Part shown: positions 1-8,678 of the stretch, one piece after another | Numbering within the stretch: position 1 is the first letter of the stretch | How the letters are laid out: the number at the start of each line of letters is the position of its first letter | Assembly (NCBI RefSeq): GCF_020880975.1 | Contig: NZ_JAJIWP010000001.1 | Location: 1,054,001-1,118,000 of the forward strand | Direction of reading: 5' to 3' | DNA length: 64,000 bases | Source: Mucilaginibacter sp. UR6-1 | Lineage (GTDB): Bacteria > Bacteroidota > Bacteroidia > Sphingobacteriales > Sphingobacteriaceae | Program-made: the position numbers and the translations under genes | Notes under the pieces: generated by a model | What the model was told of the DNA's origin: nothing | The model's database searches: none | What the model saw: the letters and a program-made list of their open reading frames with translations, nothing else

Positions 1-1611
1 TCTAAAGATGGTAAATTATTGTTCCGTTTAAACCTGGCGGCACAAACCAAAGGCAGCTACAATAAATATAACTATACCGACAAATACATAATTGCACCGG
101 TAATAAGCTACCAGGTTGACAGCAATACGTTGATCACGGCTGAATACACCACACAACATGTTGAAGCACAGGCCCTGGGTACTTACGGATTTTCGCCTAA
201 AGGTTTTGGCGATACTGATCCAAGCTTTTTTATTGGCGACCCTGCGCTTGACCCTAACAAGCTGAATGACCATAATGTTACCTTTTACCTGAACCACAGG
301 CTAAACAGCAAATGGAAACTGAACGGGCAGGTGGCCTATGTAAGATACGGCTTAGAAGGTGGTACACCATGGCCATCAACCATTGCGCCTAACGGCGATA
401 TGCGCAGGTACCTGAACATAAGCGAAGAGCTGGCCATCAACAAAAACGCGCAGCTAAGCATTATGGGCGATATTGTTGCCGGGCCGGTAATTCACCGTAT
501 ATTAACCGGTGTTGATATGGGTAACCTTAAAACCTGGGGCGATTTTTCGAGTGTACAACAGCCTGATCTTCAATTAGCAGGTAATGCTACCTTTAACATA
601 TACAACCCAACTTATGGTATACCATTTGCCAATATACCATTCTTTGATCGTTCACGAAGCATTCAAACCCGTTCAGGATCAAACACCTATGCTACTAACT
701 TAACTTATACCGGCGCTTATTTGCAGGATGAGATACGTATGCTGGATGAAAAACTACGCCTTACCCTTGCAGGCCGTTTTACCCACGCGGTAACTGTTGG
801 TAAAACCAACAAGACGCAAATATCTAACGATGTATTTAGTCCGCGTGCTGGTTTAAGCTATTCAATAACCAATGATTTCAGCGCTTATACGTTATATGAC
901 CAAAGCTTTCTTCCGGTAGCCGGTCAGGACTTTTTTGGCGAAGCATTTAAACCTATCAGAGGCAATAACATTGAAGTGGGCTTGAAAAAAGACTGGTTTA
1001 AAGGCCGCTGGAATACTACTGTGGCTGCATACCGTATCACTAAAAAAAATGTACTTACCGCCGACTTAGACCCTACCCATATAGCGGCTAACCCGAATGC
1101 ACAGGTACAATTAGGCCAAATTGAATCAAAGGGTATTGAGCTTGATATTACCGGCGAGATCGTTCAGAACCTGAACCTGGTATTAAACTATGCTTATACT
1201 GATGCAACCGTAAATAAAGATAACAATGCGGCGCTTGTAGGCAATCCTGTTCCTAACTCGGCCAAACACATCACTAACGGCTGGCTGTCATACCGTTTCC
1301 GTAAACAAGGTTCTATCTTGAAAGGATTTGGTGTAAGTGGTGGCTACCAAATTCAGTTAGACAGAAATTCAGGCTCAACATCAATACCGTTACGACTGCC
1401 TAACTACTACCGTTTTGATGCCGGTGTATCTTACGAGAAAGGCCGTATCACAGTATCAGGATTGGTAAATAACCTGTTCGACCGCCGTTTACTTACCCAA
1501 GGCTCATATACTAAACTTGCTACAGAAACTCCAACATCGGTATCATACTACACTTACATATACGAGGTACCAAGAACCGGCAGATTAAGCATCACTTACA
1601 GGTTTAAATAA
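1..1611 (+). CDS. TonB-dependent siderophore receptor, C-terminal part
   Basis: The reading frame is open from the first base, so the gene starts outside the window and only about 536 C-terminal residues are present. The visible part is an outer-membrane beta-barrel of the FhuA/FecA siderophore-receptor type. It has many alternating amphipathic strands, tyrosine-rich turns, a late VSGLVNNLFDRRL segment (the usual N-L-F-D element of these receptors) and a final strand GRLSITYRFK ending in an aromatic-basic pair. Such receptors import ferric siderophores using TonB energy. The next gene, 27 bases downstream, is a PepSY membrane protein that often accompanies siderophore receptors, so the two are probably one iron-uptake operon. 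The plug domain, signal peptide and any signalling domain cannot be judged here. Confidence 0.9.
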   Translation, partial: SKDGKLLFRLNLAAQTKGSYNKYNYTDKYIIAPVISYQVDSNTLITAEYTTQHVEAQALGTYGFSPKGFGDTDPSFFIGDPALDPNKLNDHNVTFYLNHRLNSKWKLNGQVAYVRYGLEGGTPWPSTIAPNGDMRRYLNISEELAINKNAQLSIMGDIVAGPVIHRILTGVDMGNLKTWGDFSSVQQPDLQLAGNATFNIYNPTYGIPFANIPFFDRSRSIQTRSGSNTYATNLTYTGAYLQDEIRMLDEKLRLTLAGRFTHAVTVGKTNKTQISNDVFSPRAGLSYSITNDFSAYTLYDQSFLPVAGQDFFGEAFKPIRGNNIEVGLKKDWFKGRWNTTVAAYRITKKNVLTADLDPTHIAANPNAQVQLGQIESKGIELDITGEIVQNLNLVLNYAYTDATVNKDNNAALVGNPVPNSAKHITNGWLSYRFRKQGSILKGFGVSGGYQIQLDRNSGSTSIPLRLPNYYRFDAGVSYEKGRITVSGLVNNLFDRRLLTQGSYTKLATETPTSVSYYTYIYEVPRTGRLSITYRFK

Positions 1612-1638
1612 CATCAGATAAAGCATAACATCAGCATA

Positions 1639-2967
1639 ATGACATCAATTAACAAAGCATCAGCAAAAGGCAAACAAAAGGATTCGCGTTTTAAGCGGAT
1701 CAATAACTGGCTGCATTTATGGCTTGGCCTTATTTCAGGTGTCATTGTGCTGATTGTTTGTATTACCGGGTGCATTTGGGTTTTTAACGAGGAAATTACC
1801 GGGCTGCTTGAACCCGAAACCAATATTGAATGGCAAAATAAACCGGTGCTGAAACCATCACAGTTAGCAGCGATAGCTACAAAGCAAAACCCCGATAAGG
1901 TGGCATCGTACGCTAATTATCAGCAGGGCCGTGCCATTAACCTTACCTTGCGCCCGGCAGATGCCAAAGCGTTTGATCGCCGCAGTGGTTATACGCTTTT
2001 AAAGATCAATCCCTATACCGGCAAGGTAATCTCACAGGAAGAGCACAAACCGGGTGAGGCAGATTTTTTCAGAACGATATTGAACGGGCACCGCTTTTTG
2101 TGGCTGCCATCAGAAATCGGCCGCCCGATTGTTAATTATGGTACGCTGGTTTTTGTTATACTGCTAATTACAGGATTAATTTGGTGGTACCCTAAAAAAT
2201 GGAATAAATCAACCCGCGAGAAAAGTTTTACCATAAAATGGGGTGCATCATTTAAACGGGTTAACCTTGACCTGCATAACGTATTAGGATTTTATTCTCT
2301 GCTGTTTTTAGCAGCCATTGCGCTTACAGGTATGGTATACGGCATAAAATGGTATAGCGAAAGCTTATATTGGGTAACAACAGGCGGCGAAACACTGGCT
2401 GAATTCAGGAGGCTTGAGTCGGACTCATTGCAAAAAGGTAAAGGTTACGCAGCCGATAAGGTGATGGACATGGCCTGGAACAAGGTGATTACCAGGCATC
2501 CTAAATCAATGGGATTTTATTACAGCTACCCGGATACCGCTAATGCTAAAGCTGCCATTTATATTACCGTATATCCAAACAAAGGGCAGTTTTACAACAG
2601 CCAGGGATATACATTTGACCAGCATACGCTGAAGGAAATAAAACGGACAGACGCTTATTCGGTACCTTATGATCAGGCATCATTCGGGCAAAAGCTACGT
2701 AAAATGAATTATGACATTCACGTAGGCAGTATATTAGGTTTTCCGGGCAAGGTACTTGCTTTTTTGGCAGCGCTTATTGGCGCAAGCCTGCCTGTTACAG
2801 GCTTTTTGGTGTGGTATGGCCGCAAATTCAAAAAGAAAAGCAAACGCGGCAATCAAAAAAGCGATACGTTGGGTACAGACATACCTAAACGCAGCACTAT
2901 AAAAAAGTATCCTGTTATTACAGACAAACAACCAGTATTAACAGCCAATATTACCGCTAAACCATAG
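1639..2967 (+). CDS. PepSY-associated membrane protein
   Basis: This 442-residue inner-membrane protein has four clear hydrophobic helices: near residues 25-50 (LHLWLGLISG onward), about 155-180 (GRPIVNYGTLVFVILLITG), about 215-240 (LDLHNVLGFYSLLFLAAIALTG) and about 365-390. Conserved histidines lie at helix edges. The first helix pair follows the PepSY-associated TM pattern, and the long loops between helices are periplasmic PepSY-like regions. The family (PiuB-like) is linked to iron uptake and may reduce or release siderophore iron, but the biochemistry is not settled. It follows the siderophore receptor by 27 bases in the same direction, so co-transcription is likely. The C-terminal tail is basic (KKKSKR) and presumably cytoplasmic. 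Confidence 0.88.
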   Translation: MTSINKASAKGKQKDSRFKRINNWLHLWLGLISGVIVLIVCITGCIWVFNEEITGLLEPETNIEWQNKPVLKPSQLAAIATKQNPDKVASYANYQQGRAINLTLRPADAKAFDRRSGYTLLKINPYTGKVISQEEHKPGEADFFRTILNGHRFLWLPSEIGRPIVNYGTLVFVILLITGLIWWYPKKWNKSTREKSFTIKWGASFKRVNLDLHNVLGFYSLLFLAAIALTGMVYGIKWYSESLYWVTTGGETLAEFRRLESDSLQKGKGYAADKVMDMAWNKVITRHPKSMGFYYSYPDTANAKAAIYITVYPNKGQFYNSQGYTFDQHTLKEIKRTDAYSVPYDQASFGQKLRKMNYDIHVGSILGFPGKVLAFLAALIGASLPVTGFLVWYGRKFKKKSKRGNQKSDTLGTDIPKRSTIKKYPVITDKQPVLTANITAKP

Positions 2968-2985
2968 GTGGATCAACCTTACAGC

Positions 2986-3022
2986 AAAAAGTCCTGGCAA
3001 ATACTTGTCAGGACTTTTTTTT
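2986..3022. terminator. Bidirectional intrinsic terminator
   Basis: An 11-bp perfect stem (2986-2996 with 3009-3019, arm core AAAGTCCTG) has a 12-base loop. T residues flank it on the + side and A residues on the other. It lies between the convergent PepSY gene and AraC gene and can serve both. Confidence 0.85.
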
Positions 3023-3039
3023 GCGGATACTATTCCAGA

Positions 3040-3933
3040 TCAGTTTAACTGAAGGTTTTTTCTGTACTCCAGCGGCTTCATTCCGGTTTGTTTTTTAAAC
3101 AAGCGGGTGAAATAGGAAGTATTTTCAAAACCAAGGTGGTAAGCCACCTCTGCAACTCCCCTGTCTGCTGTTTTTAATAGGTTCTTTGCTTCAGATATTA
3201 TAGAAAGGTGGATCAGTTCCAGGGCGGTTTTACCGGTTTCCTGCTTGAGCAGATCACTCAGGTAACGCGATGATATGAACAACTGATCGGCCATGTAATG
3301 TACCGATGGAAGTCCTTTTTGCTGCAAGCCGCCCTGCTTCATATAAAGCTGTAAAGCGTTATTGAATTTAGTTACCATTTTGCCCGACATATCCGTACGG
3401 TTTATAAACTGCCGTTTGTAAAAACGCTGCGAATACATCAGGATGGATGCAACATGGCCGAGCATGATATCACGGCTGTATTCATCCTGGTTGGTTTCAT
3501 ACTCGGCTATGATCTTTTCACGCAGTTCCCATATCGTTGCTTCCTCCCTTGGTGATAAGTGCAGCGCCTCGTTAACCTCGTAATCAAAAAAACCATATTT
3601 CTGGATGGTATTGAACAGTTCGTGCCCGTTCAAATAATCCTCATGGATGAATATCATAAAGCCGGCATCCTCAAACTCCAACCCGCGCATCTGGATGATC
3701 TGGCGGGGTTTCATAAAATACATGGAGCCGTTGGTATTATCATAAGGTGTACGCCCATACATTATAACGCCGGCTTTAAGCTTTTTAAAAGCTATTACAT
3801 AAGCATCAGCGGTAAACTCACGATCGCCCAGCGGACAAGACTGCTGGCAGCTAACCAAACTGAACATCGGATTTTCGGGCACTGGCCAGCCATTACCCTC
3901 ATGCAGTTCGGTCAAAGTTTTAAAATGTTTCAT
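3040..3933 (-). CDS. AraC-family transcriptional regulator
   Basis: This 297-residue protein has an N-terminal cupin-like ligand-binding half and a C-terminal AraC double helix-turn-helix (about 200-297). The second helix-turn-helix has the classic pattern VAYHLGFENTSYFTRLFKKQTG followed by a PLEYR ending. The upstream gene in the same direction is a short-chain dehydrogenase, 83 bases away. Regulators of this type often control a neighbouring oxidoreductase, so the pair may be a functional unit. The ligand is unknown. The gene ends 18 bases from the shared terminator with the PepSY gene. Confidence 0.9.
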   Translation of the reverse strand: MKHFKTLTELHEGNGWPVPENPMFSLVSCQQSCPLGDREFTADAYVIAFKKLKAGVIMYGRTPYDNTNGSMYFMKPRQIIQMRGLEFEDAGFMIFIHEDYLNGHELFNTIQKYGFFDYEVNEALHLSPREEATIWELREKIIAEYETNQDEYSRDIMLGHVASILMYSQRFYKRQFINRTDMSGKMVTKFNNALQLYMKQGGLQQKGLPSVHYMADQLFISSRYLSDLLKQETGKTALELIHLSIISEAKNLLKTADRGVAEVAYHLGFENTSYFTRLFKKQTGMKPLEYRKNLQLN

Positions 3934-4016
3934 TTATAGTAAATTTAAACAAATAAAGCCATAAAAACAGGTGACGGCGCTTTGCTAATTTTTTATTACA
4001 ATGGTTTAATAATTGA

Positions 4017-4841
4017 TCAATATCCGTGAGCGTTTATGCTCACCTCTTTCCACTGTTCTACATCCTTGAGGCGTTGTGTATACACCTGTACAATACCATT
4101 ATATGCTATTTTGCCAAGCAATAATCTTTGCGGAGGGTTGGCGCTATCAACCACTTGTAAAATAGGTTGTATAGTAGCCTCGGGCTTACCCCAGGTGTCA
4201 GGGTTATCACCGGCTTCGGCAAAGGCGGCACGCACGGGTGCATAATCTTCAATCTCGGCACTTGTTTGTGTGGCTGATGCACCGGCCCAGTCAGTAGCGT
4301 AACCATTTGGCTCTATCAATGTGGTTTTAATACCCAGGTGGGCAACCTCTGATGATATGGTTTCTATCAAACCTTCCACGGCAAATTTTGAGGCATTATA
4401 CAAGCCCAGTAAAGGCAAGGTGGTTAAGCCCAAAAAGCTTGAAACCTGTATTATGTGACCGCTTTTTTGTTTACGCATTACGGGTAATATAGCCTGTGCC
4501 ACCCAAAGTGATCCAAAAAAGTTAGTTTCCATTTGCTCCCTGGCCTGTGCTTCAGATGTTTCTTCGGTTGTACCAAAAAGGCCGAAACCTGCGTTGTTGA
4601 TAAGCACATCAATACGCCCAAAGTGTTGTTCTGCTTCGTTTACAACACTAAATACTTCCTGGCGGTTATTTACGTCAAGTTTTAACGGCAGTATATTATC
4701 GCCGTATGCGGTTACTAAATCATTTAATAAGGTAATGTTGCGTGCGGTAGCAGCTACTTTATCGCCGCGTTTTAAAAAGGCCTCAGCCCATAATTTTCCA
4801 AATCCTTTTGAAGCTCCGGTAATGAAAATGATCTTGCTCAT
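4017..4841 (-). CDS. Short-chain dehydrogenase/reductase (SDR)
   Basis: This 274-residue cytoplasmic oxidoreductase is of classical SDR type. The nucleotide-binding TGASKGFG motif is at residues 7-14, NNAG follows (LINNAGFG, about 80-87), the catalytic serine is in QVSSFLG, and the catalytic tyrosine/lysine pair is in YNASK (about 155-159). An Arg in AATARN after the second strand suggests NADP(H) preference. Length and motif spacing are normal for the family. The substrate cannot be read from sequence. It lies upstream of the AraC regulator on the same strand and is separated from the manganese catalase by a terminator, so it forms its own transcription unit. Confidence 0.93.
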   Translation of the reverse strand: MSKIIFITGASKGFGKLWAEAFLKRGDKVAATARNITLLNDLVTAYGDNILPLKLDVNNRQEVFSVVNEAEQHFGRIDVLINNAGFGLFGTTEETSEAQAREQMETNFFGSLWVAQAILPVMRKQKSGHIIQVSSFLGLTTLPLLGLYNASKFAVEGLIETISSEVAHLGIKTTLIEPNGYATDWAGASATQTSAEIEDYAPVRAAFAEAGDNPDTWGKPEATIQPILQVVDSANPPQRLLLGKIAYNGIVQVYTQRLKDVEQWKEVSINAHGY

Positions 4842-5005
4842 GTCTGTATATATTTTTGTTGTTTTAACTTATTGACAATACAAATGTAGATGAGCCCGAG
4901 CCGGAGAAATAGCCCGTTTGAGCGGAAGAATAGCACAGAACAACGAAACACTACATAACCCAAAGTGGTATAAAAAAAACCGTGGCATCATTACGCCGCG
5001 GCTAC

Positions 5006-5042
5006 AAAAAAAGTGTCGCTAAAATAGTTGTAGCGACACTTT
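5006..5042 (-). terminator. Intrinsic terminator of the catalase gene
   Basis: A perfect 12-bp stem (5010-5021 with 5031-5042, core GTGTCGCTA) has a 9-base loop. Read on the - strand it is followed by seven T residues (complement of 5006-5012). It sits 17 bases beyond the stop codon of the manganese catalase gene. Confidence 0.9.
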
Positions 5043-5058
5043 AAAAATTACAACCTGC

Positions 5059-6015
5059 TTATTTTGACTTGCGCGGATTTGGGCCCGCCTTGTCTGTCAT
5101 ATCTTTTACTGTTTTTTCTTTAAATTCAGTAAATGCGTCTGCCAGTTGCTGCAATTCAGGATCAAGGCCGGGCGCAAATTCTTCCGGTCTTTCAGGTGCA
5201 CCCGGATTTGGGTATGAATTTTTAGGCTCTTTCAATGTAACCAGTTCGGTACCATCATTAGCCGGAGCGCTGCCACGGAATATCTTGTCCATTTCTGAAC
5301 CATCCAGCCTGAAGTGATATTGCTCGCGGTTAATACCGGCATCTATCAGTTTTTTTACTTCCGGATATTGAGATGCATCAAACTTAGGTATAGGCAATGC
5401 CTTGGCCCAGTCTATACCCAATGTTTCCAGCGCTTTTGCAAAGGCCATTTCATGAGCCTCGTCACGCGCGATCAGGAAAGCTACCGTAGCCCTGAGCGTT
5501 TTGTTTTCGGACATTTGGTATATACGGCATTTTTGCAGCCTGCCTGTTGATTCTAATACCAGGTTATCCATCAGATCGAGCACCAGGTTACCGTGATTAT
5601 GTACATATGATCCACTCCACGGGTTACCGGCAGCGTCAACCGGCAAAGCACCTTGTGCCCCTACAATAAAATGATGCGGATTTTTTTGCTCTTTGGCCAT
5701 GTCCATTGTGGCTTTACCGCCTTCTCCAGGTGTATCAAATTTATTGCCGTGATATTCGGGCGCGCCATCCAGTAAACGCGATATAGTTTTGGTGATTAGC
5801 TCAACGTGGCTGATCTCCTCAATGCCCACGCCCTGTATCAGATCGAGGTATGGTATACCATTACCTCGAAAATTAAAACTTTGAAACAGGTACTGCATCA
5901 TGGTACGCATTTCGCCAAACTGGCCACCAAGACCCTCCTGTAGCGCATTAGCGGCCGATGGATCCGGTTGATCATCAACAATTGGATTTATCAGATTTTG
6001 AACATGGTAAAACAT
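5059..6015 (-). CDS. Manganese catalase
   Basis: This 318-residue protein is of the non-heme, dimanganese catalase family, which converts hydrogen peroxide to water and oxygen. The ferritin-like four-helix core shows metal-ligand motifs: an early Glu-rich helix (GGQFGEMRTMMQYLFQSFNFRG), the EEISHVEL helix near 66-75, and the DEAHEMAFAKALE helix near 180. The conserved family start MFYHVQNL is present. The C-terminal tail after about residue 225 (EPKNSYPNPGAPERPEEFAPG) is typical of family members. It is read alone, divergently from a helicase gene, and ends in a strong terminator. An oxidative-stress role is inferred from the family. Confidence 0.95.
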   Translation of the reverse strand: MFYHVQNLINPIVDDQPDPSAANALQEGLGGQFGEMRTMMQYLFQSFNFRGNGIPYLDLIQGVGIEEISHVELITKTISRLLDGAPEYHGNKFDTPGEGGKATMDMAKEQKNPHHFIVGAQGALPVDAAGNPWSGSYVHNHGNLVLDLMDNLVLESTGRLQKCRIYQMSENKTLRATVAFLIARDEAHEMAFAKALETLGIDWAKALPIPKFDASQYPEVKKLIDAGINREQYHFRLDGSEMDKIFRGSAPANDGTELVTLKEPKNSYPNPGAPERPEEFAPGLDPELQQLADAFTEFKEKTVKDMTDKAGPNPRKSK

Positions 6016-6267
6016 AGGATCTCTTGATTAATTACCACGTTTAATTACGTAAAATATCAACCAATCCCGTAATGTTTTGTTTTAATAATTAATTAAATAT
6101 TTTCTATAAAATTAATTAATTGTATTTAAATTATACACACAGAAAATAATACTCATCTGATAATAGTATTTACACAATTGGTTAATTAAGTACCTGTTTA
6201 CATTATAAAATCCCTTTATTCACAACATTTGTTTTGGTAGCCGTTCGGTGATACCTTTGCCAGGCTG
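6016..6267. promoter_or_regulatory. AT-rich divergent promoter region
   Basis: These 252 bases separate the catalase (-) and helicase (+) genes. The segment is very AT-rich with repeated TTAATTAATT-type stretches at 6086-6130 and 6180-6190. It should hold both promoters. I did not find a convincing TTTG/TAnnTTTG pair, so no exact promoter is assigned. Confidence 0.4.
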
Positions 6268-8253
6268 ATGAATAATCCATTACTTGAGCTGGCGCAAGCC
6301 TATACCGATAATACCAATACCATCGTTTTTTTAACCGGTAAGGCCGGAACCGGCAAAACCACCTTTTTACGGCAGCTTAAGCAGCACAGCCAAAAAAGGA
6401 TGGTTATTGTTGCGCCCACAGGTGTTGCCGCCATTAACGCGGGCGGCATGACCATCCATTCGCTTTTTCAACTGCCCTTTGGGCCGCTTTTACCCGGCAA
6501 TGAAGGCCCGGAACTGCATTACAATCCTGAAAAGCGCGAACTGCTGCAAAATTTGGAACTCCTTGTAATTGATGAGATCAGCATGGTGCGGCCGGATGTG
6601 CTCGATCAGCTTGATGCCATTTTGCGCAGCCTGCGGGGTAACACCCATGCCTTTGGCGGGGTACAGCTTTTACTCATCGGCGATCTTGCCCAGCTTAGCC
6701 CCATCATTCGTGACGAGGAATGGGCGCTGCTACGGCCTTATTATGCAACCCCTTATTTTTTCAGCAGCCAGGTAATGCAGCGCAGCGCGTATGTACGTAT
6801 CGAGCTTGAAACGGTATACCGGCAAAGCGACCCGGTATTTGTAGCTATTCTTAACGGAATGCGCGACCAATCTCTTACCCCCGAACAGCTTGCACAATTG
6901 AACGAGCGTTATGTGCCCAACTTTGTACCTGCCCGGGATGAAGCATTTATTACGCTTACAACGCATAATAAAATAGCCCAGCAAATAAACAGCGAACGGC
7001 TGGATGCACTTAGCGAAGAGGCAATGGAATATAAAGCTACCATCCGTGGAGAATTCCCGGCGGATGCTTATCCTACCGAGATAAGCCTGCAGCTCAAGGT
7101 TGGTGCGCAGGTTATGTTCGTAAAAAACGATTCGTCGGCAGAAAAGCGATATTACAATGGCAAGATAGGCACTGTGGTTAACCTGGAAGCTGACACAGTA
7201 CATGTGCTAACCCCTGAAGGCCTGAAGATAGCGGTACAGGCGCTGGAATGGTCAAACGTAAAATACCAGATGGATGGCGAGCAGGTTGCCGAAAGCAATG
7301 CCGGTAGCTTTGCACAGGTACCCCTGCGCCTTGCCTGGGCCATCACTATTCATAAAAGCCAGGGGCTAACATTTGAGCAGGCTGTAATTGATGTAAGCGG
7401 CGCTTTCGCGCATGGGCAGGCTTATGTGGCACTTAGCCGTTGCCGTTCGCTGCAAGGCCTGGTATTACGGCATCCTGTAAGTAATCAAAACATCATTGGT
7501 GACCCACAGGTTCGCCGCTTTAACCAGGAAGCGGTTAAACACCGCCCGGATCAGGCTATGCTGCATCAGCATCAAACCGCATATCGTAATTACCTGTTAA
7601 GTGAACTATTTAATCTTAGCGCATTACAGGAATTTAGCAACAAACTGGAAAGCCTGCTCCCCGATCTTGAAAAAGACATTCTATCTGTCGCCATAAAAAT
7701 GCAGGCTCACCTGGCTACTTATACTGATGATCGCGTACAAAAAGCGGCAGATTATTTTCACAATAAGCTCGAAGGTATAATTAACGCTTTACATAGCCAG
7801 CTTGGTAGCTTTATAGGTAACTCCAAAGAGCTGGCAGGCCGTGCCGATAAATTGCTGCGCTGGCTTATATCACGTATCAGCTTTTTAGATACTTTTAGGA
7901 AAGCGCCGTTTAACACACAGGCATTTTTAGAGCTGCGCCGTAAACCACAGCCTGCGTTAAGCCACTCCTATCTAAAAACACTTAATGCAAAACCAAACGA
8001 AGAATTATTGGACAGCTTATTAGCATGGCGCAACCAAACCGCAAAAGCAGAGGGCGTACTTGCAAGTATGCTGTTTAGTGAACAAGCACTCGCTGCTGTT
8101 GCTGCCAAACTACCCGGTACACTTAAAAGCTTAAGCGGAATAAAAGGCATAGGCTCCGAAAAAACCAAGCGTTATGGTGCCGCCATACTCACCCTTATAC
8201 GCGCCTTTGAGCATCAAAACTCAGGAATTGCCGATCAGGCCAGTTTGTTCTGA
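6268..8253 (+). CDS. Pif1/RecD-like DNA helicase with HRDC C-terminus
   Basis: This 661-residue superfamily 1 helicase has a Walker A motif GKAGTGKTT at about residues 24-32, the 'VAPTGVAAINAGG' motif Ia, Walker B DEISMVR, a motif III GDLAQLSP, and late motifs VTIHKSQGLT-like (AITIHKSQGLTFEQ) and YVALSRCRS, all as in Pif1-type helicases. The C-terminal third is helical and ends with an HRDC-like region (about 590-655: LLAWRNQTAKAEGV... LSGIKGIGSEKTKRYG). That domain is a nucleic-acid-binding unit known from RecQ. The combination is common in Bacteroidota; its exact role in replication or repair is not defined. It stands alone. Confidence 0.9.
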   Translation: MNNPLLELAQAYTDNTNTIVFLTGKAGTGKTTFLRQLKQHSQKRMVIVAPTGVAAINAGGMTIHSLFQLPFGPLLPGNEGPELHYNPEKRELLQNLELLVIDEISMVRPDVLDQLDAILRSLRGNTHAFGGVQLLLIGDLAQLSPIIRDEEWALLRPYYATPYFFSSQVMQRSAYVRIELETVYRQSDPVFVAILNGMRDQSLTPEQLAQLNERYVPNFVPARDEAFITLTTHNKIAQQINSERLDALSEEAMEYKATIRGEFPADAYPTEISLQLKVGAQVMFVKNDSSAEKRYYNGKIGTVVNLEADTVHVLTPEGLKIAVQALEWSNVKYQMDGEQVAESNAGSFAQVPLRLAWAITIHKSQGLTFEQAVIDVSGAFAHGQAYVALSRCRSLQGLVLRHPVSNQNIIGDPQVRRFNQEAVKHRPDQAMLHQHQTAYRNYLLSELFNLSALQEFSNKLESLLPDLEKDILSVAIKMQAHLATYTDDRVQKAADYFHNKLEGIINALHSQLGSFIGNSKELAGRADKLLRWLISRISFLDTFRKAPFNTQAFLELRRKPQPALSHSYLKTLNAKPNEELLDSLLAWRNQTAKAEGVLASMLFSEQALAAVAAKLPGTLKSLSGIKGIGSEKTKRYGAAILTLIRAFEHQNSGIADQASLF

Positions 8254-8264
8254 ATTAATTATTG

Positions 8265-8528
8265 CTATATATCATCACTGGTATACTGACGTTGAATTGC
8301 TCCGGCTATCTGTTTTTGATCATCACTATTTAGGTTGCCGGTGTAACTCCATTGCTTAAAATCCTTATCGAAAGTAATAGTTCCTAATTCTTCAATACCC
8401 TCATTTAATTTGAAAGTGTTAAGTAACCCGGTATCGCTTTCATTCGAGCCTAAAGTTTCTTGTATCACCATCACCTGGCGCTGTGTGCCATCCCCGTTAT
8501 CAAGGCCGATAAAATATGCTGAATCCAT
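8265..8528 (-). CDS. Small hypothetical protein
   Basis: This 87-residue acidic soluble protein has no signal peptide or recognised motif. The first in-frame start is TTG at 8549. The ATG at 8528 gives the more natural beginning MDSAYFIGLDNGDGTQ and is preferred. The composition (VMVIQETLG, FKLNEGIEELGTITFDKDFKQWSYTG) looks like real coding sequence, with beta-strand and turn patterns. The stop lies 11 bases from the stop of the convergent helicase gene, with no terminator between them. Function is unknown. It could be a small stress or cytoplasmic accessory protein, but nothing in the sequence says so. Confidence 0.6.
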   Translation of the reverse strand: MDSAYFIGLDNGDGTQRQVMVIQETLGSNESDTGLLNTFKLNEGIEELGTITFDKDFKQWSYTGNLNSDDQKQIAGAIQRQYTSDDI

Positions 8529-8678
8529 ATAATCACTACAATTGCTCAAGGGTTATAGTTTCATTACACAACTGTTTAATATTAAAATGATGCCATGTAA
8601 GGCTTTTTGTTTCCATATATCGCTTTTTGATAAATAACTGTATATTTTAGTGGCAGCCAATACTATTTATTTTAAACT

